Shown: positions 36,338 through 45,843, counted from the stretch's first letter. The stretch is 64,000 nucleotides of DNA from DATFVA01 sp963745945 (GCA_963745945.1 CAVUZG010000002.1:1-64000), one strand, 5' to 3'. Numbers and translations: made by a program. The notes: a model not told the origin generated them from the letters alone.

Positions 36338-36640
36338 TTAGCTGCATAATTTATTAATTCTTAATTGATAAATTTAACTAAAATTGGAATGAACTCTTAA
36401 TATGGGACATAGAAATGATACCGTTTATCATTTAATTAATTGTTAAAAGCAGAAGATAAAAACTATATGTCAAATTATTCTACAACTACTTTTATCATCA
36501 TTTTGAGTTTTGCAATTAGCAATGGAAGGAATATTTGAAAGTTCCTAAAATCGCAGTTAATGTTTATTTACTGGGACACTCGCAGACTATGTTAAGAGCA
36601 TCAAAATACGATTTCAAATTATTTAGTAAGAGAGACAAAT
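36338..36640. other. Noncoding region upstream of the ABC operon
   Basis: About 300 AT-rich bases without a credible gene. It contains an inverted repeat (36413-36433, listed separately) and must hold the promoter of the ABC operon on the minus strand, but I found no clear -33/-7 pair. No RNA gene or mobile element is visible. Confidence 0.6.
36413..36433. promoter_or_regulatory. Inverted repeat upstream of the ABC exporter gene
   Basis: AAATGATA and TATCATTT form a perfect 8-bp inverted repeat with a 5-base spacer (CCGTT), 76 bases before the start of the ABC ATPase gene. The half-site size and spacing suit a dimeric repressor. It has no T run and is not a terminator. Function is inferred from symmetry only. 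Confidence 0.3.
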
Positions 36641-36668
36641 AAAAACCCCGATTAAATCAATCGGGGTT
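36641..36668 (-). terminator. Terminator of the T9SS BNR-repeat gene
   Basis: AACCCCGATT (36644-36653) and AATCGGGGTT (36659-36668) form a perfect 10-bp stem with a 5-base loop. On the minus strand the stem runs into TTTTT and more T-rich sequence, 24 bases after the stop codon of the gene ending at 36692. Confidence 0.85.
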
Positions 36669-36691
36669 CTTAGGTGGGGGTTGTACAAATT

Positions 36692-39466
36692 CTATTTAAC
36701 TAAAACTATCTTCCTGCTTTCTTTGAAGAGATTTTGATTCTGCATATCTGAAACTTCTAAAGCATAAAAATAAATTCCTGAAGCAAAATCTGTTGCATTC
36801 CACGTTACCTGGTAATTTCCTGTTCCCTGAACCGAGTTTACAAGCTCACTGACTTTTTCACCAATTGAATTGTAGACAACCAATTTTACATTTGCTTCAA
36901 CAGGAATAGAATATTTAATTGTAGTGGTTGGATTAAACGGATTCGGGAAATTCTGAGCCAGAGTTACCTGGTCAGGAATAAAATCGAAATCCGCAAAAAC
37001 CTGGTTCGAATAATTATACTCCCCGTTAAAATCTACCTGTTTAAGCCTGTAAAGAACGCGACCGTTATAATTTTCATTCATGGTTTCATCAGAAAATTTA
37101 TAATTATGTTTTTCTGTTGAAGTTCCGTTACCGGTAACAAATCCAATTGTAACCCAATCCTGATTTTTAAGTTTCCTTTCTACTTCAAATCCTTTGTTAT
37201 TTATTTCCGAAGCTGTCATCCAGTTAAGTAAGACACTATTATTTGAAACAGCAGCACTGAACGAGGCAAGTTCAACCGGGAGATAGAAATCCACATAAGC
37301 TTCATAAACACCTCTGCCGTGCGTGCCTGCTCTAAGTGTGTGTGTCTGGGGTGAATAATCAAGATGCATAACTAATGTATTCGGAATTCCGTCTGCTAAT
37401 TCAATCCAGTTAATTCCATCATCCTGCGTTAGAAATACTCCGATATCTGTAGCAACAAATAAAGTTTTTGGATGAAGATTATCTTCGGTATAAATGAAAA
37501 CATCATTTACAGGAGTATCAGGCAGGTCGCCGTTTATACTTCTCCAGCTATTCCCGCTGGTATTACTTTCATAAATTTTCGATCCGCCCAATCCATAATA
37601 CGAGACAACGAACAATGATTCATCATCGGGGTGAATGTAGATCGAGGAAACAGTTTTATTTGGTAATCCGTTGCTAATATTCACCCAGGTAACTCCGCCA
37701 TCAGTTGACCGGAAAACATTACTCCCGGAAGCTGCCAACATTACATCCGCTTTTGATTTGCTGATTGCGAGTTCACTAATTGCACCGGTGCCATTTACAT
37801 TTCCGGATATCGCTGTCCAGTTTATACCGTTATTAATTGATTTATAAACTTTCTGGCGGGCAACATAATAAGTACCGGAAATAGTAGGATGATGAATAAT
37901 CGGGGCAACCCAGACCACATTTTCACTTTGATTAATTCCATTCATGCCATTGGTCCAGTTAGACCCATTGTTGCCGGTTCTTACCAAACCACCGTTTTGT
38001 GTTTCCCCAATTATATAATTCTGATCAAAAGGATTAAATGCAACCTCTCCCCCATCACCTCCGAAAGCAGCCGACCAGCTAAGTGAAGAATATGTCTGCT
38101 GAGTACCGTTATCCTGGGTACCGCCCAGAATTCTGCTTGCCATAAAAGGACTGGTGGTTATTCTGTAAAATTGTGTTAACGTCAGGTTTTGATTCATATT
38201 AGTAAATGAGTTGCCGTTGTTTGTGGATTTATAAATACCCCCATCATTACAAACAAAAAACGTATTCGCATCATTCGGGTCAAAGAAAAGATAATGCTGA
38301 TCCGGATGAACTACACCGTTGGAATATGCATTAGTAATATTTACAAAAGTTGAACCACCGTTAGTTGTCCGGAATACATCAATTGTTCCTACATAAGCAT
38401 AATCCGGATTTACAGGATTAACTCTGCAGTACATGTCATACCAGGATTGTCCGCCTTCAAAATCAGTAGTTGTAGATACCTGGGAAAAAGTAACTCCGTA
38501 ATCTGTAGATTTATATACCTTAAATGAAGAGGAAGAATAAGCCGCAGCATACATATAAGCGGGATTATTAAAACAATAATCAAAGTGATTTCTTTCGCCT
38601 AAAACAAGACCTGAACTAAAAGTTGAGAAAGTTGCACCGCCATCTATCGAACGTTTAAACCCGGTTCCCGCACCCGCAACAAAAACAGTATCACCGGTTG
38701 GAGAATATCTTACTTCGTCACAACGTCCGGTGAGTGCTACATTCCAGGAAATTCCACTGTTCGTGCTTTTATATAAACCATTATACCCCATTGCAGCCAG
38801 CAATTCATTATTATGATTTGGTCGGATTACCAATCTTGAAAAATATGAATGAACCGGAAGTCCTGAAGTTATCTGTGTCCAGCTGGCACCGCCATCTGTG
38901 GATTTCAGCAACCCCAAACCGGAATATGATGACCCACTGTAAGTTGCTTCGCCTGTACCTGCATAAACAATCTGAGGATTATCGGGATCAAGTACAATTG
39001 CACCCATTGCCATGGATGGCTGATCATCGGTCAATGGAACCCAGTTAACACCTCCATCAGTTGATTTCCAAACTCCTCCGTAAGCAGGTCCAATATAAAT
39101 TATGTCGTGGTTTTTAGGATTATAAGTTCCCGTAACAATTCTTGATGATATTTTCCCATAATTAAAATATTCACCCGGTGTTGGTCCAAGACTAACCCAG
39201 GAAATTCCTCCATCGGCATAATTATTTTTTATTCTTAGTGCATTACGCTGTTCGATAGCTTTTTGGTAAGCATCTGCAGGAATATAATTATTGGGATATG
39301 CTCTTTGTTCAAAAAACCTCCACTCCCTGATAAATGCTTTAGAATGCTTCACTTGTTCAGGAGCATTGCTGTAAACAGTATTGTCCAGTTGTTGATTCAG
39401 ATAAGATACCTGTGAAAATGCTGTTTGCAGTAATAAAAGTGAAAAAAGAAAAGTAAAAAGTTTCAT
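36692..39466 (-). CDS. T9SS-exported sortilin/BNR-repeat beta-propeller protein
   Basis: A 924-residue secreted protein. A signal peptide (MKLFTFLFSLLLLQTAFS) is followed by a linker and then, from about residue 105 to 735, many BNR/sortilin-type blades with KSTDGGxxW cores (for example WKSTDGGVNWVPL, FRSTDGGVTWVNI). A fibronectin-like module starts at VELASFSAAVS (about 740) with NNKGFEVERK and YRLKQVDFNGEYNYS. The T9SS type A sorting domain (NFPNPFNPTTTIKYS ... ending VLVK) forms the last 80 residues. Such propellers often bind or cleave glycans or proteins; no catalytic motif is visible. The ATG at 39466 has an AAGGTTG SD. Confidence 0.9.
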   Translation of the reverse strand: MKLFTFLFSLLLLQTAFSQVSYLNQQLDNTVYSNAPEQVKHSKAFIREWRFFEQRAYPNNYIPADAYQKAIEQRNALRIKNNYADGGISWVSLGPTPGEYFNYGKISSRIVTGTYNPKNHDIIYIGPAYGGVWKSTDGGVNWVPLTDDQPSMAMGAIVLDPDNPQIVYAGTGEATYSGSSYSGLGLLKSTDGGASWTQITSGLPVHSYFSRLVIRPNHNNELLAAMGYNGLYKSTNSGISWNVALTGRCDEVRYSPTGDTVFVAGAGTGFKRSIDGGATFSTFSSGLVLGERNHFDYCFNNPAYMYAAAYSSSSFKVYKSTDYGVTFSQVSTTTDFEGGQSWYDMYCRVNPVNPDYAYVGTIDVFRTTNGGSTFVNITNAYSNGVVHPDQHYLFFDPNDANTFFVCNDGGIYKSTNNGNSFTNMNQNLTLTQFYRITTSPFMASRILGGTQDNGTQQTYSSLSWSAAFGGDGGEVAFNPFDQNYIIGETQNGGLVRTGNNGSNWTNGMNGINQSENVVWVAPIIHHPTISGTYYVARQKVYKSINNGINWTAISGNVNGTGAISELAISKSKADVMLAASGSNVFRSTDGGVTWVNISNGLPNKTVSSIYIHPDDESLFVVSYYGLGGSKIYESNTSGNSWRSINGDLPDTPVNDVFIYTEDNLHPKTLFVATDIGVFLTQDDGINWIELADGIPNTLVMHLDYSPQTHTLRAGTHGRGVYEAYVDFYLPVELASFSAAVSNNSVLLNWMTASEINNKGFEVERKLKNQDWVTIGFVTGNGTSTEKHNYKFSDETMNENYNGRVLYRLKQVDFNGEYNYSNQVFADFDFIPDQVTLAQNFPNPFNPTTTIKYSIPVEANVKLVVYNSIGEKVSELVNSVQGTGNYQVTWNATDFASGIYFYALEVSDMQNQNLFKESRKIVLVK

Positions 39467-39585
39467 ATTACAACCTTGATATTGGTAAGTAATTAAGAGG
39501 ATATTAATAGTAATTATTTAATATTACAATTTATGAAAATTATCTTTTTATTTGTAATGAATTATTAATAATGTTTTCTTCTTAA

Positions 39586-42189
39586 ATGTCTCCAACTGAA
39601 GTTCTAAAAAAATATTTCACATTTGATAAATTCAGACCTGCACAGGAAGAAATTATTGAAGCTATTCTTAAAGGTGAAAATGTACTCGCCGTTCTCCCTA
39701 CAGGCGCGGGAAAATCCATTTGTTACCAGGTTCCGGCATTAATATCTGAAAATTTTTCAATTGTAATTTCCCCCTTAATAGCCCTGATGAAAGACCAGGT
39801 AGATAATCTTAACCGGGAAGAAACTATTGCAGCCTTTATAAACAGCACTATGAGTTTCAGGGAAGCAGAGGTTGTTCTGCAGGATATTTCATATGGGAAA
39901 ATTAAATTACTGTACGTTGCGCCGGAAAGGCTTGAGAATATTGTATTTGCAGAAAGGATAAAAAAATTAAATCCCAATTATCTTTTTGTGGATGAAGCAC
40001 ATTGTATCAGCGAATGGGGACATAATTTCAGACCGAGTTATAGTAAGATAAAGGAGTTTGTCGATTTTGTATCAATAAAAAAGGTTTCCGGGTTCACCGC
40101 AACAGCCACTCCTGAAGTTGTAAAAGACATTGTTAAGCAGCTTGCGTTAAAAAAACCAAAAGTTTTTGTTAAAGGTTTTGAAAGAAATAATCTTCATCTT
40201 AATGTAATTCCGGGATCGCGGAAATTTGAAAAATGTGTTGAACTGATTTCAATTTATAAAACCCCCGCAATTATTTATACTTCTTCAAGAAGAAAAGCTG
40301 ATGAAACAGCAGAGTATCTTCAACTCCGGAAAATTAATAGTGCATCCTATCATGCAGGAATGCCTGCCCTTGAAAGAAAAAGAATACAGGAATCATTTAT
40401 TAATGATGAAATCAGTGTAATCTGTGCAACAAACGCTTTCGGGATGGGAATTGACAAAAAGGATATCAGGCTTATAATTCACTTTAATACTCCGGGTTCA
40501 ATAGAAAATTATTACCAGGAAATAGGAAGAGCCGGAAGAGACGGAAAAGAATCAAATATTTTTCTGCTTCATGATGATTCAGATCTTTCCATCCAGAATT
40601 ATTTTCTTTCAAATGCCTACCCAGATAAAAAATTAATTCAGAATATATATAATGCAATCTGCGATTATGGAAAAGTTGCGATAGGAAATAAAACTGAGAA
40701 AGAAATCCCCATTAATACGGAATTTATTTCAGCTTATGCAAAAAGACCGGTAAGTAAAGGACTTTTATTTTCATCACTAAAATATCTTGAAGAAGCAGGT
40801 TATATCAGGCTGCTTTCAGAATTTGATAAAAGATCCACGCTTCAAATAAATTATAATAAAAATGATTTGAAACAATTTGTTGAGAATGTGAATAATAATG
40901 TTCTTAAAGAAACTATCCTGCTTTTATTAAGAGAATACGGAAGCCGCGCTTTAAATTCACCTGTTGCTTTTTCACTTTCAGAGCTTACAAGCTATCTTGA
41001 GTTAACAAGCGCAGAATTAAATGAATCATTGATTATACTGGATAATCTTGGAGTTATAACTTACAGGAAAGCGCTTTCAAACGAATCAGTTATGCTTGGG
41101 TCACCGCGCATCGATACAGAACGATTAAGTATTAATTATAAAAGAATAAATGAAGGCTATTTAAATTCACAGCGTAAACTTGATCAAATGGTAGAATATG
41201 TTTTTACAAGTGAATGCCGTTTTCGATATATCCTGAATTATTTTGGTGAAGAGGCAGCTTCGTACACATGCGGTAAATGCGACAGATGTACTTTGGAAGA
41301 GTTGGTTCCTGAATCAGTACGAGAGTATATATCTGAAATAATTCTAAGAACAATGAGATTATTAAACGGAAAAACTACTCAGAATGTTTTACTGAAAATA
41401 TTACGTGGAAAAGATTCTGAAAATGATTTTATGAAGTTATCTACTTTTGGTTCCTGCAGAAATTACGATCAGAATGAACTAAAAACTATTCTGCAGGAAT
41501 TAATCAGCAGCAAGGTTTTAATCAAAGAAGGATCATCATTAAAACTAAAAAAGGAAGAACTATTATTTGTAGATGAAAATGATGAATTTCCAATTGATAC
41601 TAATCAAGGTTATGATAAGGATCTTGAGCTTTATAATCTTTTAAGAGAATCAAGAACAAAGGTTTCAAAAAAATTCCTGCAGTCCGCTGATATTATTTGT
41701 CCGGATAAAGTGTTGAGAGAAATATCCAGTATCAAACCAGCCGGTAAATCAGAATTATTATCAATAAAAGGATTTACAGAACGGATGTTTAATAAAATTG
41801 GCGAAGATTTTTTGGAAATAATAAATTCATTTTCCTTTGAAGCCGGAGATAGTAAAAAAGAAATCCCTCCCAATCTTAAAGAAACCTATTTACTACTGAA
41901 AAAAGGATATCATCTAGCTGAAATAGCGTCTACAAGAAAACTTTCTGAGGCAGTAATCTCGATGCAGATTGAAACCATTATTGAGTTTGAACCCGGAGTG
42001 GACATAAATAAGTTGTTCCAAAATTTAGATTTAAACCTCATTTTAGCTGAAATAAAAAAAGGTTTCACTGATTTGAAATCTTTAAAGGAAAGATTAAATA
42101 TCGAGGTTTCATTTCCCCTTCTCAGAATTGCCGCAGCAAAGTATAAGTTTAGTTCCTCTTCTTCATCAAAGTATCAACGCGCGCAATAG
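39586..42189 (+). CDS. recQ: ATP-dependent DNA helicase RecQ
   Basis: An 867-residue RecQ helicase, longer than the E. coli enzyme because of extra C-terminal segments. Walker A PTGAGKS (38-44), Walker B DEAH (136-139) with the ISEWGHNFRPSY aromatic loop, and QEIGRAGRDG motif VI are intact. The zinc site has four Cys (544, 562, 565, 568), followed by a winged-helix RQC region. An HRDC-like domain (LRESRTKVSKK...FTERMFNKIGEDF, about 690-755) and a helix-turn-helix end (YHLAEIASTRKLSEAVI) close the protein. It unwinds DNA 3' to 5' in recombination repair. Its last 41 bases overlap the convergent DUF4296 gene. Confidence 0.95.
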   Translation: MSPTEVLKKYFTFDKFRPAQEEIIEAILKGENVLAVLPTGAGKSICYQVPALISENFSIVISPLIALMKDQVDNLNREETIAAFINSTMSFREAEVVLQDISYGKIKLLYVAPERLENIVFAERIKKLNPNYLFVDEAHCISEWGHNFRPSYSKIKEFVDFVSIKKVSGFTATATPEVVKDIVKQLALKKPKVFVKGFERNNLHLNVIPGSRKFEKCVELISIYKTPAIIYTSSRRKADETAEYLQLRKINSASYHAGMPALERKRIQESFINDEISVICATNAFGMGIDKKDIRLIIHFNTPGSIENYYQEIGRAGRDGKESNIFLLHDDSDLSIQNYFLSNAYPDKKLIQNIYNAICDYGKVAIGNKTEKEIPINTEFISAYAKRPVSKGLLFSSLKYLEEAGYIRLLSEFDKRSTLQINYNKNDLKQFVENVNNNVLKETILLLLREYGSRALNSPVAFSLSELTSYLELTSAELNESLIILDNLGVITYRKALSNESVMLGSPRIDTERLSINYKRINEGYLNSQRKLDQMVEYVFTSECRFRYILNYFGEEAASYTCGKCDRCTLEELVPESVREYISEIILRTMRLLNGKTTQNVLLKILRGKDSENDFMKLSTFGSCRNYDQNELKTILQELISSKVLIKEGSSLKLKKEELLFVDENDEFPIDTNQGYDKDLELYNLLRESRTKVSKKFLQSADIICPDKVLREISSIKPAGKSELLSIKGFTERMFNKIGEDFLEIINSFSFEAGDSKKEIPPNLKETYLLLKKGYHLAEIASTRKLSEAVISMQIETIIEFEPGVDINKLFQNLDLNLILAEIKKGFTDLKSLKERLNIEVSFPLLRIAAAKYKFSSSSSSKYQRAQ

Positions 42190-42469
42190 CCTTATTATAA
42201 AATTCCTCCCATAACTCAGGGTTTTCATTAAAATATTCAAACGTGGATTTGTATTGTGCTTCTGTAAAACCGTGTTCTTTTAATATTCGGGATTTTATCT
42301 TTTCAAAATCATCATTCTTCAGGTGTAACGTATCTTCAGCTATTCTTAAATCTATGTAAGTTTCTATAAATTTTTCATGATCAACAGTTTTATCAGAACA
42401 TGATATGAATAATGAAGTTAAAATTATCGCGGAGAAATTTATAAAGAGTAATTTATTTTTAATTTTCAT
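42149..42469 (-). CDS. DUF4296 lipoprotein
   Basis: A 106-residue lipoprotein with lipobox FISCS. The mature part matches the DUF4296 pattern: KFIETYIDLRIAEDTLHL, then ILKEHGFTEAQYKSTFEYFNENPELWEEFYNKAI. These are small helical envelope proteins found widely in Bacteroidota, with unknown function. The ATG at 42469 lies 8 bases after the rhomboid gene, so it is probably co-transcribed with it. The 3' end overlaps the 3' end of recQ on the other strand by 41 bases. Confidence 0.85.
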   Translation of the reverse strand: MKIKNKLLFINFSAIILTSLFISCSDKTVDHEKFIETYIDLRIAEDTLHLKNDDFEKIKSRILKEHGFTEAQYKSTFEYFNENPELWEEFYNKAIARVDTLMKKRN

Positions 42470-42477
42470 CAGTCTGA

Positions 42478-43374
42478 TTATTTCATCTTTTTGCTGGCTT
42501 CAAAAAGAATTTTCTTTTCTTTATCAGTCAGGTTTTGGTATCCTGATTGACTTATTTTATCAAGAATTTTATCAATTTGTTCCTGGGAGATATCTTCCTT
42601 TTTATCTTCATCATTTATCTCATAAAACTTTGCTTCCTGTACATTTTCCTCTTTATGCTTGAAACTATCCGAAATACCACCGAAGGGATTATATGGTTTT
42701 TTAATTTTAAAGGAAGAAGTATTGAAAATATTTTTTATTGCCGCGTTGCTATTTTTATCGAGAAGGATATAAATAAAACCAGCCAAAGCACCGCCCAGAT
42801 GTGCAAGATGTGCAATATTACTTCCGGGACTAATTGCAAAAAACTCTATAAGAATTAAAAAGGTTATTAAATATTTTGCTTTTACGGGGATAAAGAAATA
42901 TAGGAAAATATATCTGTTCGGAAATAAAACACCAAAGGCAATCAGAACTCCATAAATAGCACCGCTCGCCCCGATGGTAGGCCCAACCAGACCAGTCAGC
43001 AGGGGTGTCAGGAAAATCTGGAACAATCCTGCAACCACTCCGCAGAGTAAATAATAATAAATAAATTTTTTGGATCCCCACAGGTTCTCAATTTCAATTC
43101 CAAACATCCATAGAGCAAACATATTAAAAAGAATATGTGTAAAGCCGCCATGCATAAACTGGTAGGTAATAAGCTGCCAGACCTGAAAATTGTGCCCGAT
43201 GGGATTCAGAGCAAACCATGTATCAAGAAAATAATTTCCGGGTACACCCTGGAAAGTAATTCCCTGCATAATTATCTGCAGAAAAAATACCACTCCATTT
43301 ATTATAAGAAGATTTTTAATCACCGGCGGAAAAAAACTAAATCCAAATCCGCCAGGACGATAAGAATTACTCAC
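42478..43374 (-). CDS. Rhomboid intramembrane serine protease with C-terminal DUF6576-like tail
   Basis: A 298-residue membrane protease with about six transmembrane helices. The catalytic Ser is in TIGASGAIYG and the His is in SNIAHLAHLGGALAG; the HGGFTHILFNMFALWMFG segment is the conserved helix 2. It cleaves membrane-spanning substrates; the targets are unknown. Residues about 205-298 form a soluble tail ending in DKILDKISQSGYQNLTDKEKKILFEASKK, as in DUF6576 proteins of Bacteroidota. The start is GTG at 43374 with an AAAGG SD. The lipoprotein gene downstream is coupled. Confidence 0.9.
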   Translation of the reverse strand: MSNSYRPGGFGFSFFPPVIKNLLIINGVVFFLQIIMQGITFQGVPGNYFLDTWFALNPIGHNFQVWQLITYQFMHGGFTHILFNMFALWMFGIEIENLWGSKKFIYYYLLCGVVAGLFQIFLTPLLTGLVGPTIGASGAIYGVLIAFGVLFPNRYIFLYFFIPVKAKYLITFLILIEFFAISPGSNIAHLAHLGGALAGFIYILLDKNSNAAIKNIFNTSSFKIKKPYNPFGGISDSFKHKEENVQEAKFYEINDEDKKEDISQEQIDKILDKISQSGYQNLTDKEKKILFEASKKMK

Positions 43375-43403
43375 AAATATTACCTTTAATTTTCAATCGA
43401 TAT

Positions 43404-44603
43404 TTATTTTAAATCGCTTAAAGCTTCAACTCCCGGAAGTGTTTTTCCTTCGAGAAATTCGAGAGAAGCTCCGCCGCCGGTAGAAACATGAGATACTTTA
43501 TCCTCAAGTCCGGCTTTACTTATTGCAGCAGCAGAATCTCCCCCGCCAATGACTGTAACAGCACCTCCCTTTGTAGCTTCAACAAGCGCATCTGCAATGG
43601 CAAATGTTCCTTTTGCAAAATTATCCATTTCGAAAACTCCCATTGGTCCGTTCCAAACTATTGTTTTGGATTTAAGAAGTTCGGTTGAGAACAATTTAAT
43701 TGTTTCGGGTCCTATATCCAACCCCATTTTATCATAGGGAATATTATCAATTTTAACAGTTTCAGCAGGTGAATCATTTTTGAACTCGGGAGCAACAACA
43801 ACATCCACAGGAAGGAGAAATTTTATCTTTGATTCCTGAGCTTTCTTGAGAACTTCTTTTGCCAGATCAATTTTTTCTTCTTCAAGCAAAGACTTACCTA
43901 TTTCTTTCCCCTCGGCTTTAAAGAATGTAAAAGCCATTCCCCCGCCAACAATTAATGTATCAACTTTATTAAACAGGTTCATGATTACGTCAATTTTTCC
44001 TGAAATCTTTGCTCCGCCAAGAATTGCACAATAAGGTCTTTCAGGTTTGCTTAAAGCTGATCCCAGGTAATCCAGTTCTTTTTGCATAAGATAGCCGGCA
44101 GCACATTTGTCAATAAAATGAGTTATTCCTTCTGTAGATGCATGAGCGCGGTGTGCAGTTCCGAAAGCATCATTTACGTAAACATCACCTAACTCAGCCA
44201 GAGCTTTAGAGAAGGCTGCATCATTCTTTTCTTCTTCAGCGTGAAACCTTAGATTTTCAAGGAGCAAAACATCCCCAACTTTCATTTCACTTACCAACTT
44301 TTTTACTTCATCACCAATACAATCCGGTGCAAGTTTAACATCTTTACCAAGGAGTTCACCAAGTTTTTCTGCTGCAGGTTTCAGACTAAATTCCGGCTTT
44401 ACTTTGCCTTTTGGTCTACCAAGATGACTCATTAAAATAGCTTTTCCCCCATCTTTTATAATCTTCTTAATTGTAGGAAGCGATGCCACTATCCTTCTGT
44501 CATCTGTTATTTTCTGGTTTTCATCAAGAGGAACATTAAAATCAACTCTTACAAGAACACGTTTATCTTTAAGATCCAGATTATCAATTGAAAGTTTTTT
44601 CAT
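43404..44603 (-). CDS. pgk: Phosphoglycerate kinase
   Basis: A full-length 399-residue enzyme that transfers phosphate between 1,3-bisphosphoglycerate and ADP in glycolysis and gluconeogenesis. It has VLVRVDFNVPLD near the N terminus, LMSHLGRPKG, LLENLRFH, the inter-domain NDAFGTAHRAHASTEG, GGAKISGKIDVI, VWNGPMGVFE and the nucleotide-binding GGGDSAAAI near the C terminus. It follows gap by 69 bases on the same strand, a common pairing. A hairpin in the gap (44633-44662) may reduce read-through. The SD is weak. Confidence 0.97.
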   Translation of the reverse strand: MKKLSIDNLDLKDKRVLVRVDFNVPLDENQKITDDRRIVASLPTIKKIIKDGGKAILMSHLGRPKGKVKPEFSLKPAAEKLGELLGKDVKLAPDCIGDEVKKLVSEMKVGDVLLLENLRFHAEEEKNDAAFSKALAELGDVYVNDAFGTAHRAHASTEGITHFIDKCAAGYLMQKELDYLGSALSKPERPYCAILGGAKISGKIDVIMNLFNKVDTLIVGGGMAFTFFKAEGKEIGKSLLEEEKIDLAKEVLKKAQESKIKFLLPVDVVVAPEFKNDSPAETVKIDNIPYDKMGLDIGPETIKLFSTELLKSKTIVWNGPMGVFEMDNFAKGTFAIADALVEATKGGAVTVIGGGDSAAAISKAGLEDKVSHVSTGGGASLEFLEGKTLPGVEALSDLK

Positions 44604-44632
44604 TTACAATCCGTTAAATATAATAATGTTAA

Positions 44633-44662
44633 TAAGAGACGAAGTAATGACAACGTCTCTTA
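44633..44662 (-). terminator. Hairpin between gap and pgk (weak terminator or processing site)
   Basis: TAAGAGACG and CGTCTCTTA form a perfect 9-bp stem with a 12-base loop in the 69-base gap. On the minus strand the stem is followed by TTATTAACATT, which is not a strong T run. It may attenuate transcription into pgk or be an RNA stability element; a full terminator is less likely. Confidence 0.35.
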
Positions 44663-44672
44663 AAAATTACGA

Positions 44673-45668
44673 CTATTTTGTTATTCTTTTAATCAGATCA
44701 ACAACACGGCATGAATAACCCCATTCGTTATCATACCAGCCAACTGCTTTTACAAGATTTCCATTTGCCATAGTTGAAAGAGAATCAAAAATGCACGAAG
44801 CAGGGTTTCCAATTATATCTGCGGAAACAATCGGATCTTCTGTATATTCAAGTATTCCTTTCATATCGCCATCTGCTGCTTTTTTCATTGCTGCATTCAC
44901 TTCGTCAACTGTAACTTCTTTTTTTAACACAGCCACAAAATCAGTAATTGAACCATCAGGAGTCGGAACACGCAAAGAAAATCCGTCAAGTTTTCCCTTT
45001 AGTTCGGGAATAGTTTTAGTAACAGCTTTAGCAGCACCTGTTGTAGTAGGGATTATTGATAAGGCTGCAGACCTTGCTCTTCTTAAATCACTATGCGGAA
45101 GATCAAGGAGTCTCTGATCATTTGTGTATGAATGAACAGTAGTCATAAATCCATTTACAATTCCAAAAGTGTCATTTAAAACTTTTACCATTGGTGCAAG
45201 ACAGTTTGTTGTACAAGATGCATTAGAAACAACCTGTTCCTTTCCCGTCAGTACTTCGTCATTTACACCCAGCACAACAGTTGCATCCACATCGCCTTTA
45301 GAAGGAACTGTAAGTATTACTTTCTTAGCACCTGCGTCTATGTGCTTCATACATGCTTCTTTTGTTCTGAAAATGCCGGTTGATTCAATTACTATATCGG
45401 CACCAAGATCTTTCCATTTTAAATTTGCAGGATCTTTTTCAGCTGTTATCCTGATTCTGTCTCCATTTACAATAATATCATTTCCATCAACCTTAACTTC
45501 GCCATTAAACTTTCCATGAACAGAATCATATTTAAGAAGATGAGCTAATGTTTTAGCATCTGTTAAGTCATTTATTCCTACAAAATCGAAACCACCTAAT
45601 GCAAGACAACGTCTGAATACCAATCTGCCGATTCTTCCGAAACCATTAATACCTACTTTGATTGCCAT
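44673..45668 (-). CDS. gap: Glyceraldehyde-3-phosphate dehydrogenase, type I
   Basis: A 331-residue enzyme that oxidises glyceraldehyde 3-phosphate to 1,3-bisphosphoglycerate with NAD. It has the NAD-binding start INGFGRIGRL, GINDLTDAKTLAHLLKYDSVHG, the catalytic SNASCTTNCLAP with Cys152, and WYDNEWGYSCRV at the end. NAD preference fits the glycolytic role. SD TAGGAGT lies before the ATG at 45668, and a promoter lies at 45704-45732. Pgk follows downstream. Confidence 0.97.
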   Translation of the reverse strand: MAIKVGINGFGRIGRLVFRRCLALGGFDFVGINDLTDAKTLAHLLKYDSVHGKFNGEVKVDGNDIIVNGDRIRITAEKDPANLKWKDLGADIVIESTGIFRTKEACMKHIDAGAKKVILTVPSKGDVDATVVLGVNDEVLTGKEQVVSNASCTTNCLAPMVKVLNDTFGIVNGFMTTVHSYTNDQRLLDLPHSDLRRARSAALSIIPTTTGAAKAVTKTIPELKGKLDGFSLRVPTPDGSITDFVAVLKKEVTVDEVNAAMKKAADGDMKGILEYTEDPIVSADIIGNPASCIFDSLSTMANGNLVKAVGWYDNEWGYSCRVVDLIKRITK

Positions 45669-45703
45669 TCTAAACTCCTATTGTTAAAAATTTATGGTAA
45701 ATA

Positions 45704-45732
45704 AAATTACTGAAAGGGTGTTTGAATTTCAA
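45704..45732 (-). promoter_or_regulatory. Candidate promoter of gap
   Basis: On the minus strand TTGAAA (45732-45727) and TAATTT (45709-45704) are 17 bases apart, which also equals the TTG-N20-TAnnTTT Bacteroidota layout. It predicts a start near 45697 and a leader of about 30 bases. It lies downstream of the terminator at 45805-45843, so gap transcription appears independent of the upstream RNA. Confidence 0.45.
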
Positions 45733-45804
45733 TTCAGAAGCTATTGATTTACAATACTTTAAAGGATTTGTGATGGAAATTAATTTTAGATGGGATTGTG
45801 CAAT

Positions 45805-45843
45805 AAAAAAACCTTCGAGCCCGCCGAAGCAAGCCCAAAGGTT
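45805..45843 (-). terminator. Strong terminator of an orphan transcript upstream of gap
   Basis: A 15-bp stem (arms 45810-45824 and 45829-45843) closes a TTCG tetraloop and, read on the minus strand, runs into TTTTTT. Four of its pairs are G-U in the minus-strand RNA and would be A-C mismatches on the plus strand, so the minus strand is the functional one. It lies neither directly after nor within a known gene. Confidence 0.85.

Noticed and set aside
39586..42189. RecQ as part of a defence or mobile island
   Set aside because: No restriction, nuclease or integrase gene is nearby, and the domain set is that of a housekeeping RecQ.
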